Notes: a model not told the origin generated them from the letters alone. Counted from the first letter of the stretch, positions 9,126 to 17,994 are shown. The stretch is DNA of 64,000 nucleotides from JARBUG01 sp035628915 (GCA_035628915.1 DASPIW010000005.1:166594-230593); one strand, 5' to 3'. Numbers and translations are program-made.

Positions 9126-9131
9126 GCGCAG

Positions 9132-9980
9132 ATGTTGCTCCGCTCCCTCAAGATCATGACCCGCAACCGGATGGGCTTTTTCGGCTTCATCATGGTCACC
9201 CTGATCATCCTGACCGCCTACGTTGCCCCGCTCTTTGTGCCGCTGGACAATTCGGCGCATGTCGAGGCCATTTACGAGGCGCCGTCCCGGGCGCATCCCC
9301 TGGGCACCGATTACCAGGGGCGGGACAACCTTTCCCAGATTCTGAACGGCGGCCGGGATATCATCTACGTCTCTGCGCTGGCCGCTGCGCTCTCCGCACT
9401 GATCGCCGTGGTGCTGGGCTCCCTGGCCGCCCTGCTGGGCGGGGTGTTTAACAGCTTGGCCGTCAGCCTGGCGGAGATGGTGCTCACCATTCCCCACTTC
9501 CCACTGCTGATCGTAGTGGCTGGGTTCCTGCGGCTGACCCGCCCCACGTCGCTGGCGCTGATTCTCGCGGCTGTCTCCTGGGCGGGCCTGATGCTCGCCA
9601 TTCGCTCGCAGGTGCTGTCGCTCAAGGAGCGGGAGTACGTCCAGGCAGCCCGTTGCCTGGGCCTGCCCATCCGGCACCTGCTCTTCAAGGAGATTCTGCC
9701 GAACATGATGAGCTACGTCGTCATCTCGTTTGTGCTCGCCATGACGCACGCCATGTACGCACAGGTCGGCCTGATCTTCCTGGGCATCATCCCGCTCGCC
9801 AGCCATAACTGGGGCGTCATGATTTCGCTGGCCTGGGGCCAGGGCGCCATCTTCAGCAAGGACAGCTCGTGGTATTTGCTGGCGCCCATCGCCGTCGTGG
9901 CCCTGCTCCAGTTCTCGCTGGTCTCCATGACCCGCTCTCTGGACGAACTCTTCAACCCGCGCCTGAGAACGGGGGAGTAG
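9132..9980 (+). CDS. dppC: Dipeptide/oligopeptide ABC transporter permease, DppC-like
   Basis: A 282-residue permease, second of the pair, starting 6 bases after dppB. Near residue 55 it has HPLGTDYQGRDNLSQILNGG, the DppC hallmark, and the EAA loop YVQAARCLGLPIRHLLFKEILPN. It has five or six membrane segments. With DppB it forms the channel of a peptide or muropeptide importer. Confidence 0.93.
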   Translation: MLLRSLKIMTRNRMGFFGFIMVTLIILTAYVAPLFVPLDNSAHVEAIYEAPSRAHPLGTDYQGRDNLSQILNGGRDIIYVSALAAALSALIAVVLGSLAALLGGVFNSLAVSLAEMVLTIPHFPLLIVVAGFLRLTRPTSLALILAAVSWAGLMLAIRSQVLSLKEREYVQAARCLGLPIRHLLFKEILPNMMSYVVISFVLAMTHAMYAQVGLIFLGIIPLASHNWGVMISLAWGQGAIFSKDSSWYLLAPIAVVALLQFSLVSMTRSLDELFNPRLRTGE

Positions 9981-9984
9981 CGCC

Positions 9985-10989
9985 ATGCCTGGCGTTGTAC
10001 TGTCGGTCTCCGACCTGCACCTGGAGTACACCAGCCGGCGCGGCCCCGTCAACGCACTGCGGGGCGTCACCTTCGATCTATACAAGGGCGAAACGCTGGC
10101 GCTCATCGGCGAAAGCGGCTGCGGCAAGTCGACGCTGGGCCTGGCGCTCATCGGGCTCTCGCCGGGCAACGCCCGGATCACCCGGGGGTCGCTGGCGCTG
10201 GTGGACGGCTCCAACCGCGGCGACCTGCTGAAAATGTCGCCCCAGGAGATCCGCCGGATCCGCTGGATCGAAATGGCGATGGTCCTGCAGGCGGCCCTGA
10301 ACGCGTTTAACCCGGTGCTCCGCATTGATGAGCACTTCCTGGATACTGCCCGGGCCCACGGGCTGAACGAGCGGGCGGAGATCATGATCCGCGCCCGCCG
10401 GCTGCTCTCTGCCGTCCAGTTGGATGCGGACCGGGTGCTGCCCTCGTACCCCCACGAACTCTCCGGCGGCATGCGCCAGCGGGTCCTGCTGGCCCTGAGC
10501 CTGCTGCTGGAGCCCCGGATCCTGATACTGGACGAGCCTACCACGGCGCTCGACATCCTGACCCAGCGGACGATCATCGAACTGCTCAAGCAGCTGAAGG
10601 CCGAGTTCGGCTTCACCCTGATCTTCATCTCCCATGACCTGAGCCTGGCGGCTGAGCTGGCCGACCGCGTCGCCACCATGTACGCGGGCCGCCTTGTAGA
10701 GATCTCCGATGTCTACCAGGCCTTTGAGCATCCCATTCATCCCTATACGATGGGCCTGACCAGCGCCGTACCCACCCTGCACGGCGGGATCAAAAAGCTG
10801 ACCAGCATTCCCGGCTCGCCGCCCGACCTGGTCAAAATGCCGCCGGGCTGCAAGTTCCATCCCCGCTGTCCCATGGCGTCGGCGCAATGCGTGCAGGAAG
10901 AGCCGCCGCTCCGGTCGGTCGACGGCGGCCGCATGGTCGCCTGCTTCCACTGGGAACAGGTGGACGGGCAAAGGGGTGGCACGACATGA
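9985..10989 (+). CDS. dppD: Dipeptide/oligopeptide ABC transporter ATPase, DppD-like
   Basis: A 334-residue ATPase. Walker A is GESGCGKS (about residue 46), the signature is LSGGMRQRV and Walker B is ILILDEPTTALD. The C-terminal oligopeptide-transporter extension with CKFHPRCP is present, as in OppD/DppD, where it can hold an iron-sulphur cluster. The 5' end follows dppC by four bases and the 3' end overlaps the next ATPase by four bases. Confidence 0.94.
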   Translation: MPGVVLSVSDLHLEYTSRRGPVNALRGVTFDLYKGETLALIGESGCGKSTLGLALIGLSPGNARITRGSLALVDGSNRGDLLKMSPQEIRRIRWIEMAMVLQAALNAFNPVLRIDEHFLDTARAHGLNERAEIMIRARRLLSAVQLDADRVLPSYPHELSGGMRQRVLLALSLLLEPRILILDEPTTALDILTQRTIIELLKQLKAEFGFTLIFISHDLSLAAELADRVATMYAGRLVEISDVYQAFEHPIHPYTMGLTSAVPTLHGGIKKLTSIPGSPPDLVKMPPGCKFHPRCPMASAQCVQEEPPLRSVDGGRMVACFHWEQVDGQRGGTT

Positions 10990-11993
10990 GCGCAGACAAA
11001 CTCCTTGAACTAAAGCACGTCAGCCGCCACTTCCGCCAGGGCAAGCAGGATGTGGTCGCGGTCGATGACGTCTCCTGTGCCCTGAAGCGCCGGGAGATCA
11101 TCTGCCTGGTCGGCGAATCCGGCTGCGGCAAGACTACCACGGGCAAAATCGCGGCCGGGCTGCTGGAGCCGACCTCAGGACAGGTGCTCTTTGAAGGCAA
11201 GGACATTGCCACGCTCAAAGGGAGCGAGTACGACCGGTTCCGACGCTCCGTGCAGATCGTGCACCAGGACCCCTTTGCGTCGCTGAACCCGGTGCGCACG
11301 ATCCATCAAACCATGGTGGCGCCGCTGCTCTTTCACAAGCTCTGCCCCGACGAGCGGGCGGCTCGGCGCAAGGCCATCGAACTGCTGGAACTGGTCGATC
11401 TGACGCCGGCGGAAGAGATTCTGGACAAGTACCCGCACCAGCTCTCCGGCGGACAGCGCCAGCGGGTCTCCGTCGCCCGGGCCCTGACGGTCAACCCTTG
11501 TTTCATCGTCGCCGACGAGGCTGTCTCCATGGTCGACGTCTCCATCCGGGTCAGCCTGCTGAACATGCTGGCGCGGCTGAACCGGGAACTGGAGGTCAGC
11601 TTCCTCTTCATCACCCATGATCTCGCCCTGGCCCGCTACTTCGCGGCGGAAGGGCGCATTGGCGTCATGTACCTGGGCCGCATGGCGGAGATGGGCCCCA
11701 CGCCTGACGTGATCGAGCGCACGCTGCATCCGTACACCCGGGCCCTGCTGTCGGCCATTCCGGAGGCCGATCCCCGGCTGACCCGGTCCAAGGAGCGCAT
11801 CAAGCTGCGCAGCGACGAAGTGCCGAGCCTGCTCCGCCTGCCCGGGGGCTGCTACTTCCACCCGCGCTGCCCCCACTTTGCAGCCGGGCGCTGCGACGGA
11901 CAGGCCCCGGAGCTTCGTGAACTGGGGGCGGGCCATGAAGTGGCGTGCCACCTGGCAGAGGAACTGACGAACGTGATGGGGGAGATGGAATGA
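10986..11993 (+). CDS. dppF: Dipeptide/oligopeptide ABC transporter ATPase, DppF-like
   Basis: A 335-residue ATPase with Walker A GESGCGKT, Q-loop VHQDPFASLNP, signature LSGGQRQRVSVARAL and Walker B FIVADEAVSMVD. The B-motif has Ala-Asp-Glu-Ala where most relatives have Leu-Asp-Glu-Pro, but the catalytic Glu is kept. The C-terminus carries CYFHPRCPHF. The ATG overlaps the dppD stop (ATGA), so start choice is firm. Confidence 0.94.
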   Translation: MSADKLLELKHVSRHFRQGKQDVVAVDDVSCALKRREIICLVGESGCGKTTTGKIAAGLLEPTSGQVLFEGKDIATLKGSEYDRFRRSVQIVHQDPFASLNPVRTIHQTMVAPLLFHKLCPDERAARRKAIELLELVDLTPAEEILDKYPHQLSGGQRQRVSVARALTVNPCFIVADEAVSMVDVSIRVSLLNMLARLNRELEVSFLFITHDLALARYFAAEGRIGVMYLGRMAEMGPTPDVIERTLHPYTRALLSAIPEADPRLTRSKERIKLRSDEVPSLLRLPGGCYFHPRCPHFAAGRCDGQAPELRELGAGHEVACHLAEELTNVMGEME

Positions 11994-12172
11994 GCCCTGA
12001 AATCGGGCGGGCTGCCATGCGCATAGCCGCTTTCCCGACGCTGCTTTCGCTTGTGCTGCTCTTTGTGCTGGACCCGGGCACCGCAGAGTTCGCCATCTCA
12101 GGCTTCACACTGGTTCTGGGTCTCCTGTTCATCGGCGCGCTGGCCCTGCTTGCCAGGCGCGGCGCATCGTAA
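11990..12172 (+). CDS. Small membrane protein of the transporter operon
   Basis: A 60-residue protein with two hydrophobic segments (about 13-29 and 35-53) and a basic C-terminus. Its ATG overlaps the dppF stop by ATGA, so it is very likely co-translated with the transporter. I do not recognise a family. It could be an accessory membrane subunit of the ABC importer. Confidence 0.65.
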   Translation: MSPEIGRAAMRIAAFPTLLSLVLLFVLDPGTAEFAISGFTLVLGLLFIGALALLARRGAS

Positions 12173-12237
12173 GGGCTTCCGCGAAGACCATCGCATCGCA
12201 TATAGGGGTTTTTCACACAGGGAATGGAGGGTTCACT

Positions 12238-14040
12238 TTGCGCAGACGCGTTTTGGGCCTGATGTCTGCTGTGGTAGCGCTGGTGCTACTCCTGACTGCG
12301 TGTTCCGGCTCCGGCACCCCCAAACAAGAGCCCAAGACCCCGGAGCCCGCCCCCGCTGTCCAGCCGGCGAAGGAAGCCGTCTTCTACGGCGGCTGGCCCT
12401 ACAACCTCCCGCCCAAGTCCAACTTCCAGTGGTACAGCACGGCCACCCTCGCCATGGGCGGCAGCCCTTACAACGAAATGATGATGAACCCGTTCGCCAT
12501 GTATTATTGGGACAGCGACACCTGGGAGCCCATGCTCGCCACCGACTGGAAGATGGACGCCGCCAAGAACGAAGTCACCCTCAACCTCCGCAAGGGCGTG
12601 AAGTGGTCTGACGGCAAGGACTTCAACGCCACCGACGTCATCAACACCTTGTCGATCCTGAAGGCCAACAGCCACGCGGTCTGGCGGTATGTCGACAAGG
12701 TCACCGCCACAAACGACCACCAGGTGGTCTTCCATCTGGGTCAGCCCTCGACCATCGCCCTGCGCTACATTCTGAAGACCCAGCCCGTTTCGAGCGCCGT
12801 GTACGGTGCGATCGCCAAGAAAGTGCAGGCGCTCTTCGACGCCGGCAAGGCCCCCACGTCCGAGGAAGTCAAGGCCGTCATGAAGGAGATGGACACGCTC
12901 CAGCCCAAGGAGTTCACCGTCACCGGCCCGTATAACATTGACCCCGCGACCATGACCGAAGCGCAGATGACCCTGAAGAAGGTCCCCACGGCCTGGCAGG
13001 CGCAGACCGTGAAGTTCGACAAGATCGTCATCTACAACGGCGAGACTGCTGCCATCACCCCGCTGGTCCTGGACAAGAAGGTTGACTTCGCCACTCACGC
13101 CTTCCCGCCCGCGACGGAGAAGCAGATTCTTGCCCAGAACATCCGGGTGATCCGTTATCCGACTTACAGCGGCCCGTCCCTCTTCTTCAATATGAAGATC
13201 TATCCGCTGGACCGCAAGGAAGTTCGCCAGGCCATCGCCTACGCCGTCAACCGGAGCGAAAACGGCATGGTGGCCCTGAGCAGCTCGGGCGTGCCGGTCA
13301 AGTATATGACCGGCTTCAGCGACAACCTGGTGAAGACCTGGATGAACCAGGCCGACATTCAGAAGCTGAATCAGTATGAGTACAATCCGACCAAGGGTGC
13401 GGAACTGCTCACGTCGATCGGCTTCAAGAAGGGCGCCGACGGCATTTGGGTGGACGATAAGGGCAAGCCGCTCTCCTTCGAGGTCCACGTGCCTTCGGAC
13501 TACGCCGACTGGAGCGCTTCGGCCGAGAACGCCGTGCAGCAGCTGAACAAGTTCGGCATCAAGGCCGTGGTGCGCGGCGTGCCGTCCAGCCAGGCGCCGA
13601 CCGACATCAACCAGGGCAAGTTCCAGATCGGCTTCCGCCTCTTCGGCTCCAGCGTGCCGCATCCGTCCTTCGGCTTCACGGCTGACCTGGTGACCTACAA
13701 CCAGGCGCAGCATGCCAACAAGACGGAGCTCCCCGGCCAGAACTACCCGCTCAAGCAGAAGTGGAGCGGCGGCGACATCGACTTCAACGCCATGATCACC
13801 GAGTCGGCGGCGGGCCTCGACGTCGCCAAGCAGAAGGAGATCATCGGCAAGACGGCCCTGGCGTTAAACGAGCTGATGCCCATCGTGCCCCTTTACGAGC
13901 GGTACACCAACAGCCCGGCGCTGGAGAACGTCCACGTGACCGGCTGGCCGAAGGACGGCGACCCGATCCTGAAGAACGGCGGCGGCGACAACTTCGTCAC
14001 GCTGATGATCCTGACCGGTAAGCTGTCTCCGGCGAAGTAG
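12238..14040 (+). CDS. Peptide-binding lipoprotein of the ABC transporter (SBP family 5)
   Basis: A 600-residue extracellular solute-binding protein. The N-terminus is a lipoprotein signal (MRRRVLGLMSAVVALVLLL then LTAC, lipidation at Cys22), followed by a Ser/Pro/Lys linker. The SBP_bac_5 features include VTLNLRKGVKWSDGKDF and VRQAIAYAVNR. The start is TTG with GGAATGGAGGG upstream. Position after the two permease and two ATPase genes makes it the receptor. The muropeptide-recycling context suggests peptidoglycan-derived peptides as ligand, which is inference. Confidence 0.92.
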   Translation: MRRRVLGLMSAVVALVLLLTACSGSGTPKQEPKTPEPAPAVQPAKEAVFYGGWPYNLPPKSNFQWYSTATLAMGGSPYNEMMMNPFAMYYWDSDTWEPMLATDWKMDAAKNEVTLNLRKGVKWSDGKDFNATDVINTLSILKANSHAVWRYVDKVTATNDHQVVFHLGQPSTIALRYILKTQPVSSAVYGAIAKKVQALFDAGKAPTSEEVKAVMKEMDTLQPKEFTVTGPYNIDPATMTEAQMTLKKVPTAWQAQTVKFDKIVIYNGETAAITPLVLDKKVDFATHAFPPATEKQILAQNIRVIRYPTYSGPSLFFNMKIYPLDRKEVRQAIAYAVNRSENGMVALSSSGVPVKYMTGFSDNLVKTWMNQADIQKLNQYEYNPTKGAELLTSIGFKKGADGIWVDDKGKPLSFEVHVPSDYADWSASAENAVQQLNKFGIKAVVRGVPSSQAPTDINQGKFQIGFRLFGSSVPHPSFGFTADLVTYNQAQHANKTELPGQNYPLKQKWSGGDIDFNAMITESAAGLDVAKQKEIIGKTALALNELMPIVPLYERYTNSPALENVHVTGWPKDGDPILKNGGGDNFVTLMILTGKLSPAK

Positions 14041-14057
14041 TGTTTGCATGATGAAAA

Positions 14058-14088
14058 CCCGCCCCGGCCGTTATGGCTGGGGCGGGCG
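14058..14088 (+). terminator. Terminator of the transporter operon (possibly bidirectional)
   Basis: A GC-rich stem, CCCGCCCCGGCC around GTTAT with GGCTGGGGCGGG, followed by TTTCTGTGTCTT. It lies between two convergent genes, the binding protein and nagZ. Confidence 0.75.
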
Positions 14089-14106
14089 TTTCTGTGTCTT
14101 CATGAC

Positions 14107-15654
14107 TCAGATTGTGACGGGCAGGCGGCCGGTGGCAGGCAGCTCTCCGAGCAGGATGCGAACGGCGGCCTCTGAGACCCGGGGCCGGTCTTCGTAAGTG
14201 ACCAGGTATGTGCCGGCGTTTGGGAGAACCCGCAGGTCATATGGGCTCCGCTGGGCGACGATGGCGGTGCGCGGGTTCGCGGTGAGGACCGCGTCTGCCA
14301 GGGCAGCCTGTGCGGGCCAATGGGTGGCGGCAAAGGTGCCGACCACCAAGGCCTGGCACCGGGCAGCCAGCTCGCTGGCCTGAGTGATTTGGGCGGAGGT
14401 GGGCTCACGATCCACCACCAGCAGTTCTGCCCTTGGGATCAGCTTGCGCACTGCCCCTGCGAGGGCTGGTTCAGGCCCGCCCTTTTCTTCGGCCAGCGAC
14501 TGGGCCGCGGCCCGGCAGACCACGACACCGAGCCCGTGCGGGCTAAGCGGCAGGAGATGCTTGTCGTCTTTGACGAGCGTGACTGCGGCAGCTGCGATGG
14601 TATTGGCCAACTCCTGGTGCTCAGGCCCTGCGAGAATGGTGAGCGGCTGCTGCTGCGCCCTGGCCACGGTGTCCCGGGCGCTTCTAATGCGCGTGAGGGC
14701 CTCTTCGACCCGTCCGGCGGGAATCTCCCCGGAGGCGATGGCATCTTTCAGCGCTGCGACCGTCGCCGATTGGGTCTCCGCGGTATGGGAGACGAGGACC
14801 AGGTCTGCCCCGGCCTTGACGGCCTCAACGGCGGCGGCCACGGTGCCGAATCCATTGGCGATCGCCTTCATCTCCATGCAGTCGGTGATAATCAGGCCGC
14901 CGAAGCCCAGCCGCTCCCGCAGGAGGCCGGTCAGCACCGACCGGGAGAGCGTGGCGGGCCGCGCCGGGTCGGGCTCGTAGGCGGGGAAGACCACGTGCGC
15001 TGTCATGATGGCGCCCACCTCGGCTGCGATGGCAGCCCGGAACGGCACGAGTTCCACTGCATCCAGGCGGTCCCGGTCGTGGGCGACCGTGGGCAGGGCA
15101 AGGTGTGAGTCGACGGCGGTGTCGCCGTGGCCTGGGAAGTGCTTGCCGCAGGCGAGCACACCGGCTGCCTGGTAGCCCCGGACGGCTGCAGCACCGAGCC
15201 CCGCCACCAGGCGCGGGTCCTCGCCGTAGGAACGCACCCCGATGACGGGGTTCTGCGGGTTGTTGTTGACGTCGAGCACCGGCGCCAGGTTCATGTTGAT
15301 GCCCAGCGCCAGCAGTTCGTGGCCGACCGCGAGGGCGGCAGCGTGGGCCAGTTCGGGGCTGCGGGCGGCGCCCAGCGCCATGTTCCCGGGAAAGTCCGTC
15401 CCGGCGATGCCGCTGAGCCGTGCAACGATGCCGCCTTCCTGGTCGGTGGCGATCAGCAGGGGCAGGCCGTCGGCGGAGAGCGCCTGCAGGTTGGCCGTCA
15501 GGCGGTGGATCTGTTCCGGGAATTGTAGGTTGCGGCTGAACAGGATGATACTGCAGAGCCCGTCCCGGCGCACCTGGCGGGCGAAGTCGTCCGGAAGGGC
15601 GGCGCCCTGGAAGCCGGCCATCACCAGTTGACCGGCGTACTTCGAAAGGTCCAT
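14107..15654 (-). CDS. nagZ: Beta-N-acetylhexosaminidase (glycoside hydrolase family 3)
   Basis: A 515-residue GH3 enzyme that removes GlcNAc from muropeptides. The signature KHFPGHGDTAVDSH (about residue 173) contains the catalytic His-Asp pair of NagZ, and the nucleophile segment is IITDCMEMKAI. No signal peptide is seen, so a cytoplasmic enzyme acting after import is likely. A C-terminal domain of about 180 residues beyond the barrel matches the two-domain Gram-positive NagZ type. The ATG at 15654 follows AGGAGGAGACGAT. Confidence 0.93.
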   Translation of the reverse strand: MDLSKYAGQLVMAGFQGAALPDDFARQVRRDGLCSIILFSRNLQFPEQIHRLTANLQALSADGLPLLIATDQEGGIVARLSGIAGTDFPGNMALGAARSPELAHAAALAVGHELLALGINMNLAPVLDVNNNPQNPVIGVRSYGEDPRLVAGLGAAAVRGYQAAGVLACGKHFPGHGDTAVDSHLALPTVAHDRDRLDAVELVPFRAAIAAEVGAIMTAHVVFPAYEPDPARPATLSRSVLTGLLRERLGFGGLIITDCMEMKAIANGFGTVAAAVEAVKAGADLVLVSHTAETQSATVAALKDAIASGEIPAGRVEEALTRIRSARDTVARAQQQPLTILAGPEHQELANTIAAAAVTLVKDDKHLLPLSPHGLGVVVCRAAAQSLAEEKGGPEPALAGAVRKLIPRAELLVVDREPTSAQITQASELAARCQALVVGTFAATHWPAQAALADAVLTANPRTAIVAQRSPYDLRVLPNAGTYLVTYEDRPRVSEAAVRILLGELPATGRLPVTI

Positions 15655-15687
15655 ATCGTCTCCTCCTGACCGGGTCAAGTCGCCAAT

Positions 15688-15701
15688 GTGGTATAGACCA
15701 C
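15688..15701. promoter_or_regulatory. Candidate GntR operator 3, upstream of nagZ
   Basis: GTGGTATAGACCAC is nearly a perfect palindrome, 34 bases upstream of the nagZ start. It shares the GTGGTATA half-site with the two palindromes at 6738 and 6853, so the three probably form one regulon of the kinase/GntR fusion. Confidence 0.65.
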
Positions 15702-15829
15702 TTCGGTGTCCGGCGGTCGTTGTCCTCTATCCGAAGATCCTTCATGCAAAATTCCGGCGACCGCTTGGTGATCGTGTAATTCACACGCGACAAGGTCAAC
15801 ATAAGGACCGGGAAGGAGTGGTGAGAACA

Positions 15830-16048
15830 GTGAAAGTAACGCCCGATACGCTGGTGAGCGAAATCCTGGAGGCCAGGCCGGACGCTGCGCAGATTTTCGC
15901 TAAGTACGGCGTCGCGCTGGATGTGGAGTGCCCGGGCGTCCTGGATAACCCCCTCGATCTCTGCGAGACCATGTGTGCCATCCGAGACTTTGAGGCGTTC
16001 ATGAAGGATCTGCAGGCGTTCATGGAGTCGGCGCCTGAGAATCACTGA
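15830..16048 (+). CDS. Small DUF1858-like protein
   Basis: A 72-residue protein of the DUF1858 type: TPDTLVSEILEARPDAAQIF followed by an acidic stretch with single cysteines (VECPGVL, DLCETMC). The family occurs alone or fused to hybrid-cluster or redox proteins; its function is not settled. AAGGAG is 11 bases before the GTG at 15830; a GTG at 15821 is too close to it. It lies just upstream of the sporulation operon but is separated by a hairpin. Confidence 0.7.
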   Translation: MKVTPDTLVSEILEARPDAAQIFAKYGVALDVECPGVLDNPLDLCETMCAIRDFEAFMKDLQAFMESAPENH

Positions 16049-16053
16049 GGCCG

Positions 16054-16079
16054 GCGCCCTGGTGGTGACACCGGGGCGT
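16054..16079 (+). terminator. Hairpin after the DUF1858 gene
   Basis: GCGCCCTGGTG, GTGA loop, CACCGGGGCG, then TTTGCTTG. The stem has one mismatch. Confidence 0.5.
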
Positions 16080-16120
16080 TTGCTTGTGAAGGGGTATGAC
16101 GGCCAATTGACGGAATGGTG

Positions 16121-16128
16121 CATACACT
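16121..16128 (+). promoter_or_regulatory. Possible sigma-E/sigma-K type -10 box of the yhbH-spoVR operon
   Basis: CATACACT, 52 bases before the yhbH ATG, resembles the -10 consensus of mother-cell sigma factors (CATACAnT). A -35 element is not clear (GTATGAC at 16094 is a weak candidate). In Bacillus subtilis yhbH and spoVR belong to the sigma-E regulon, which is why this box was considered. Confidence 0.35.
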
Positions 16129-16180
16129 GTACCAAGACACCTGATCATAGGCGCCTAAACTATGAGGGGAGGGAAGCGCT

Positions 16181-16329
16181 ATGGTATCGACATCACAGCA
16201 TGACTGGAGCCTGCATCGTAAAGGGCCCCAGGACCAGGCAAGGCACAACGAAAAGATCAAGGAAGCCATCAAGGAGAACCTGCCGGAGATCATCGCCGAA
16301 GAGTCAATCATCACGTCGGACGGGACGAA
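16181..16329 (+). CDS. yhbH: yhbH (DUF444 sporulation protein), segment 1 of 4
   Basis: Codons 1-49 plus two bases of a DUF444/YhbH gene. The segment shows the family N-terminus (QHDWSLHRKGPQDQARH, IKEAIKENLPEIIAEESII). The ATG follows GAGGGGAGGGAAGCGCT. Homology stops at the core GAA (16327-16329); the native sequence runs on into 63 unrelated codons and stops, overlapping the E1 recombinase start. Joined to 20171-20773, 29616-29935 and 49545-49612 it gives 1140 bases: 379 codons and a stop, close to the usual YhbH length. YhbH is a mother-cell sporulation protein with a von Willebrand A-like fold and a poorly known biochemical role. Confidence 0.93.
16327..16329. other. E1 left attachment core
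   Basis: GAA at the point where YhbH homology ends; the same triplet ends the element at 20168-20170 (context GGGACGAAGG on the left, GGCAAGAAAC on the right). The crossover lies within these bases but cannot be narrowed without excision products. Confidence 0.6.
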
Positions 16330-16398
16330 GGTTCACGATCTACAGCCGGTGTTGCATACTAAAAACTGTAATCGCTGGTTATGGGAGGATGACCCTGA

Positions 16399-17994
16399 AT
16401 GCCTGCATACAAGGAGATTCGGCCGAATGCGGTCGCCATCTACATACGCTGGTCGACCGATGAGCAGACAGAAGGCACCACCCTGGAGACGCAGAAGGAG
16501 CGTTGCAGCCTCTACTTGAGGTCTCAGGGCTGGAACGTCACTGACGAGTTCATATTCATCGATGACGGCTACAGCGGGGGAAGCCTGGATAGGCCGGCTC
16601 TGTCGCGGCTGCGTCAAATGGTAAGGGAGGGGAGGGTCGACTGCGTCGTGACCTACAGTCTGGATCGCCTCTCCCGCAGCGTAGCCGATACCGTGACCCT
16701 GGTGCAGAGCGAGTGGCTGGCCAAGTGCGTTTACCGGAGCGCCAGCCAACCGATCAGCACGGATGACGGCAACCCGACGGGCCAGCTCATCTTCAACATC
16801 CTGGCCTCGTTTGCCGAGTTCGAACGGGCGCTCATTCGGGAGCGGACCCATAGCGGGCACGTCAGGCGGGCCAAAGAGGGCAAGTACCCTGGCGGCAAGA
16901 AGCCCCCCTACGGATACCGTCGTGACGGAAAGGGCTCTCTGGTTATCGATTCCGTTGGCGAGGACGGGACGCTGCAAGGTGCAGCCGCCGTGGTTCGTCA
17001 GATGTTTGAGATGGCGACTACAGGCCCTCTTGGGCAAGGACCGTCGGTAATCGCCCGGGCCCTGGTCGAGGAGGGGGCTCCATCCCCGACAGGAGGCCCG
17101 TGGTGGATGCACGTTGTCGCACGAATTCTCCAAAACCCTGTGTATTGCGGGCACCTCGTGTATGGGCGGCTTCCGGTCAACCCGGCGCATAGACGAGACA
17201 AAACGGCGCCGCATCGCCTTCGAGGACAGAAGCCTCTGGTCGAGCTGGAAGGGGTAGTTCCTGCAATCGTGGAAGTGGAGACCTGGAACAAGGCACAGCA
17301 GTTGTTTCGGGAGCGGTCCCAGATATGTCGCAAGGGCCTCCAATCTCGGAATCGAAGCCTGTTGACGAGCATTGCCCGCTGCAAGTGTGGGGGACCACTC
17401 TCCGTTTTCTACGACAGGGTGAAGACTCGGTACTACCGCTGCACGAGAAACTTCCAGAGTGCCGATGGTTGCGGCTATGTCCCCGGGATGCTGAATGCCG
17501 ACAAGATGGAACAAGCCGTTGTGAAGGCCATCAAGGAACGCTACGGATCACCTGAACTGCGTCGGGCAGCTGTCATCATGGCGAAGGCGGAGCGAGAAAG
17601 CGGAGAGCACCAGGCAAATTGCCAGCGTGCGATAACCGAAATAGACCGCCGGCTTCAGGAGATTGATGCAGACTTGGCACGTGTTCGCCGGGCGGCCAGG
17701 CGCGGTGAGATTCAGTTGGCCACCTTTGAAGAGCTGCGGATTGATGCTGAGACCGAGCGACAAGAGCTACAGGCGGAACGGGCGGAGCGGGAGAAGGCAC
17801 TGGAGCAAGTTCGCACCATCGAAACATCCTTGTCCGACTGGGAGGCTCTCATGGTGCAGGTTGACATGTGGGATGATCTGGAGGTCAATAGTCAACGTGA
17901 CATTCTATACGGCCTTTTGCGAAGCATCACGATGTATCGTCAGAAAGGGAGCAACGATGCGCCGGAGATTGACCTAGTTTGGGAGACTCCTTAG
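16399..17994 (+). CDS. E1 large serine recombinase
   Basis: A 531-residue large serine recombinase. The resolvase domain opens with AIYIRWSTDEQTEGTTLETQ (catalytic Ser19) and continues with DDGYSGGSLDRPAL and YSLDRLSRS. It is followed by the Recombinase domain (VFGRL-type NPVYCGHLVYG), a zinc ribbon (CKCGGPLSVF...YYRC...C, about residues 329-365) and a coiled coil (about 395-475). The ATG at 16399 follows GGGAGGATGACCCTGA. It lies directly downstream of the truncated yhbH segment, so a transcript from the sporulation promoter would run into it. Most similar by eye to the E3 recombinase. Confidence 0.95.
   Translation: MPAYKEIRPNAVAIYIRWSTDEQTEGTTLETQKERCSLYLRSQGWNVTDEFIFIDDGYSGGSLDRPALSRLRQMVREGRVDCVVTYSLDRLSRSVADTVTLVQSEWLAKCVYRSASQPISTDDGNPTGQLIFNILASFAEFERALIRERTHSGHVRRAKEGKYPGGKKPPYGYRRDGKGSLVIDSVGEDGTLQGAAAVVRQMFEMATTGPLGQGPSVIARALVEEGAPSPTGGPWWMHVVARILQNPVYCGHLVYGRLPVNPAHRRDKTAPHRLRGQKPLVELEGVVPAIVEVETWNKAQQLFRERSQICRKGLQSRNRSLLTSIARCKCGGPLSVFYDRVKTRYYRCTRNFQSADGCGYVPGMLNADKMEQAVVKAIKERYGSPELRRAAVIMAKAERESGEHQANCQRAITEIDRRLQEIDADLARVRRAARRGEIQLATFEELRIDAETERQELQAERAEREKALEQVRTIETSLSDWEALMVQVDMWDDLEVNSQRDILYGLLRSITMYRQKGSNDAPEIDLVWETP

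Noticed and set aside
8460..10679. 739-codon minus-strand ORF across the permease and ATPase genes
   Set aside because: Spans three well-supported genes in antisense and has low-information composition.
12286..13713. Minus-strand ORF opposite the binding protein
   Set aside because: Antisense shadow; binding protein has lipobox and family motifs.
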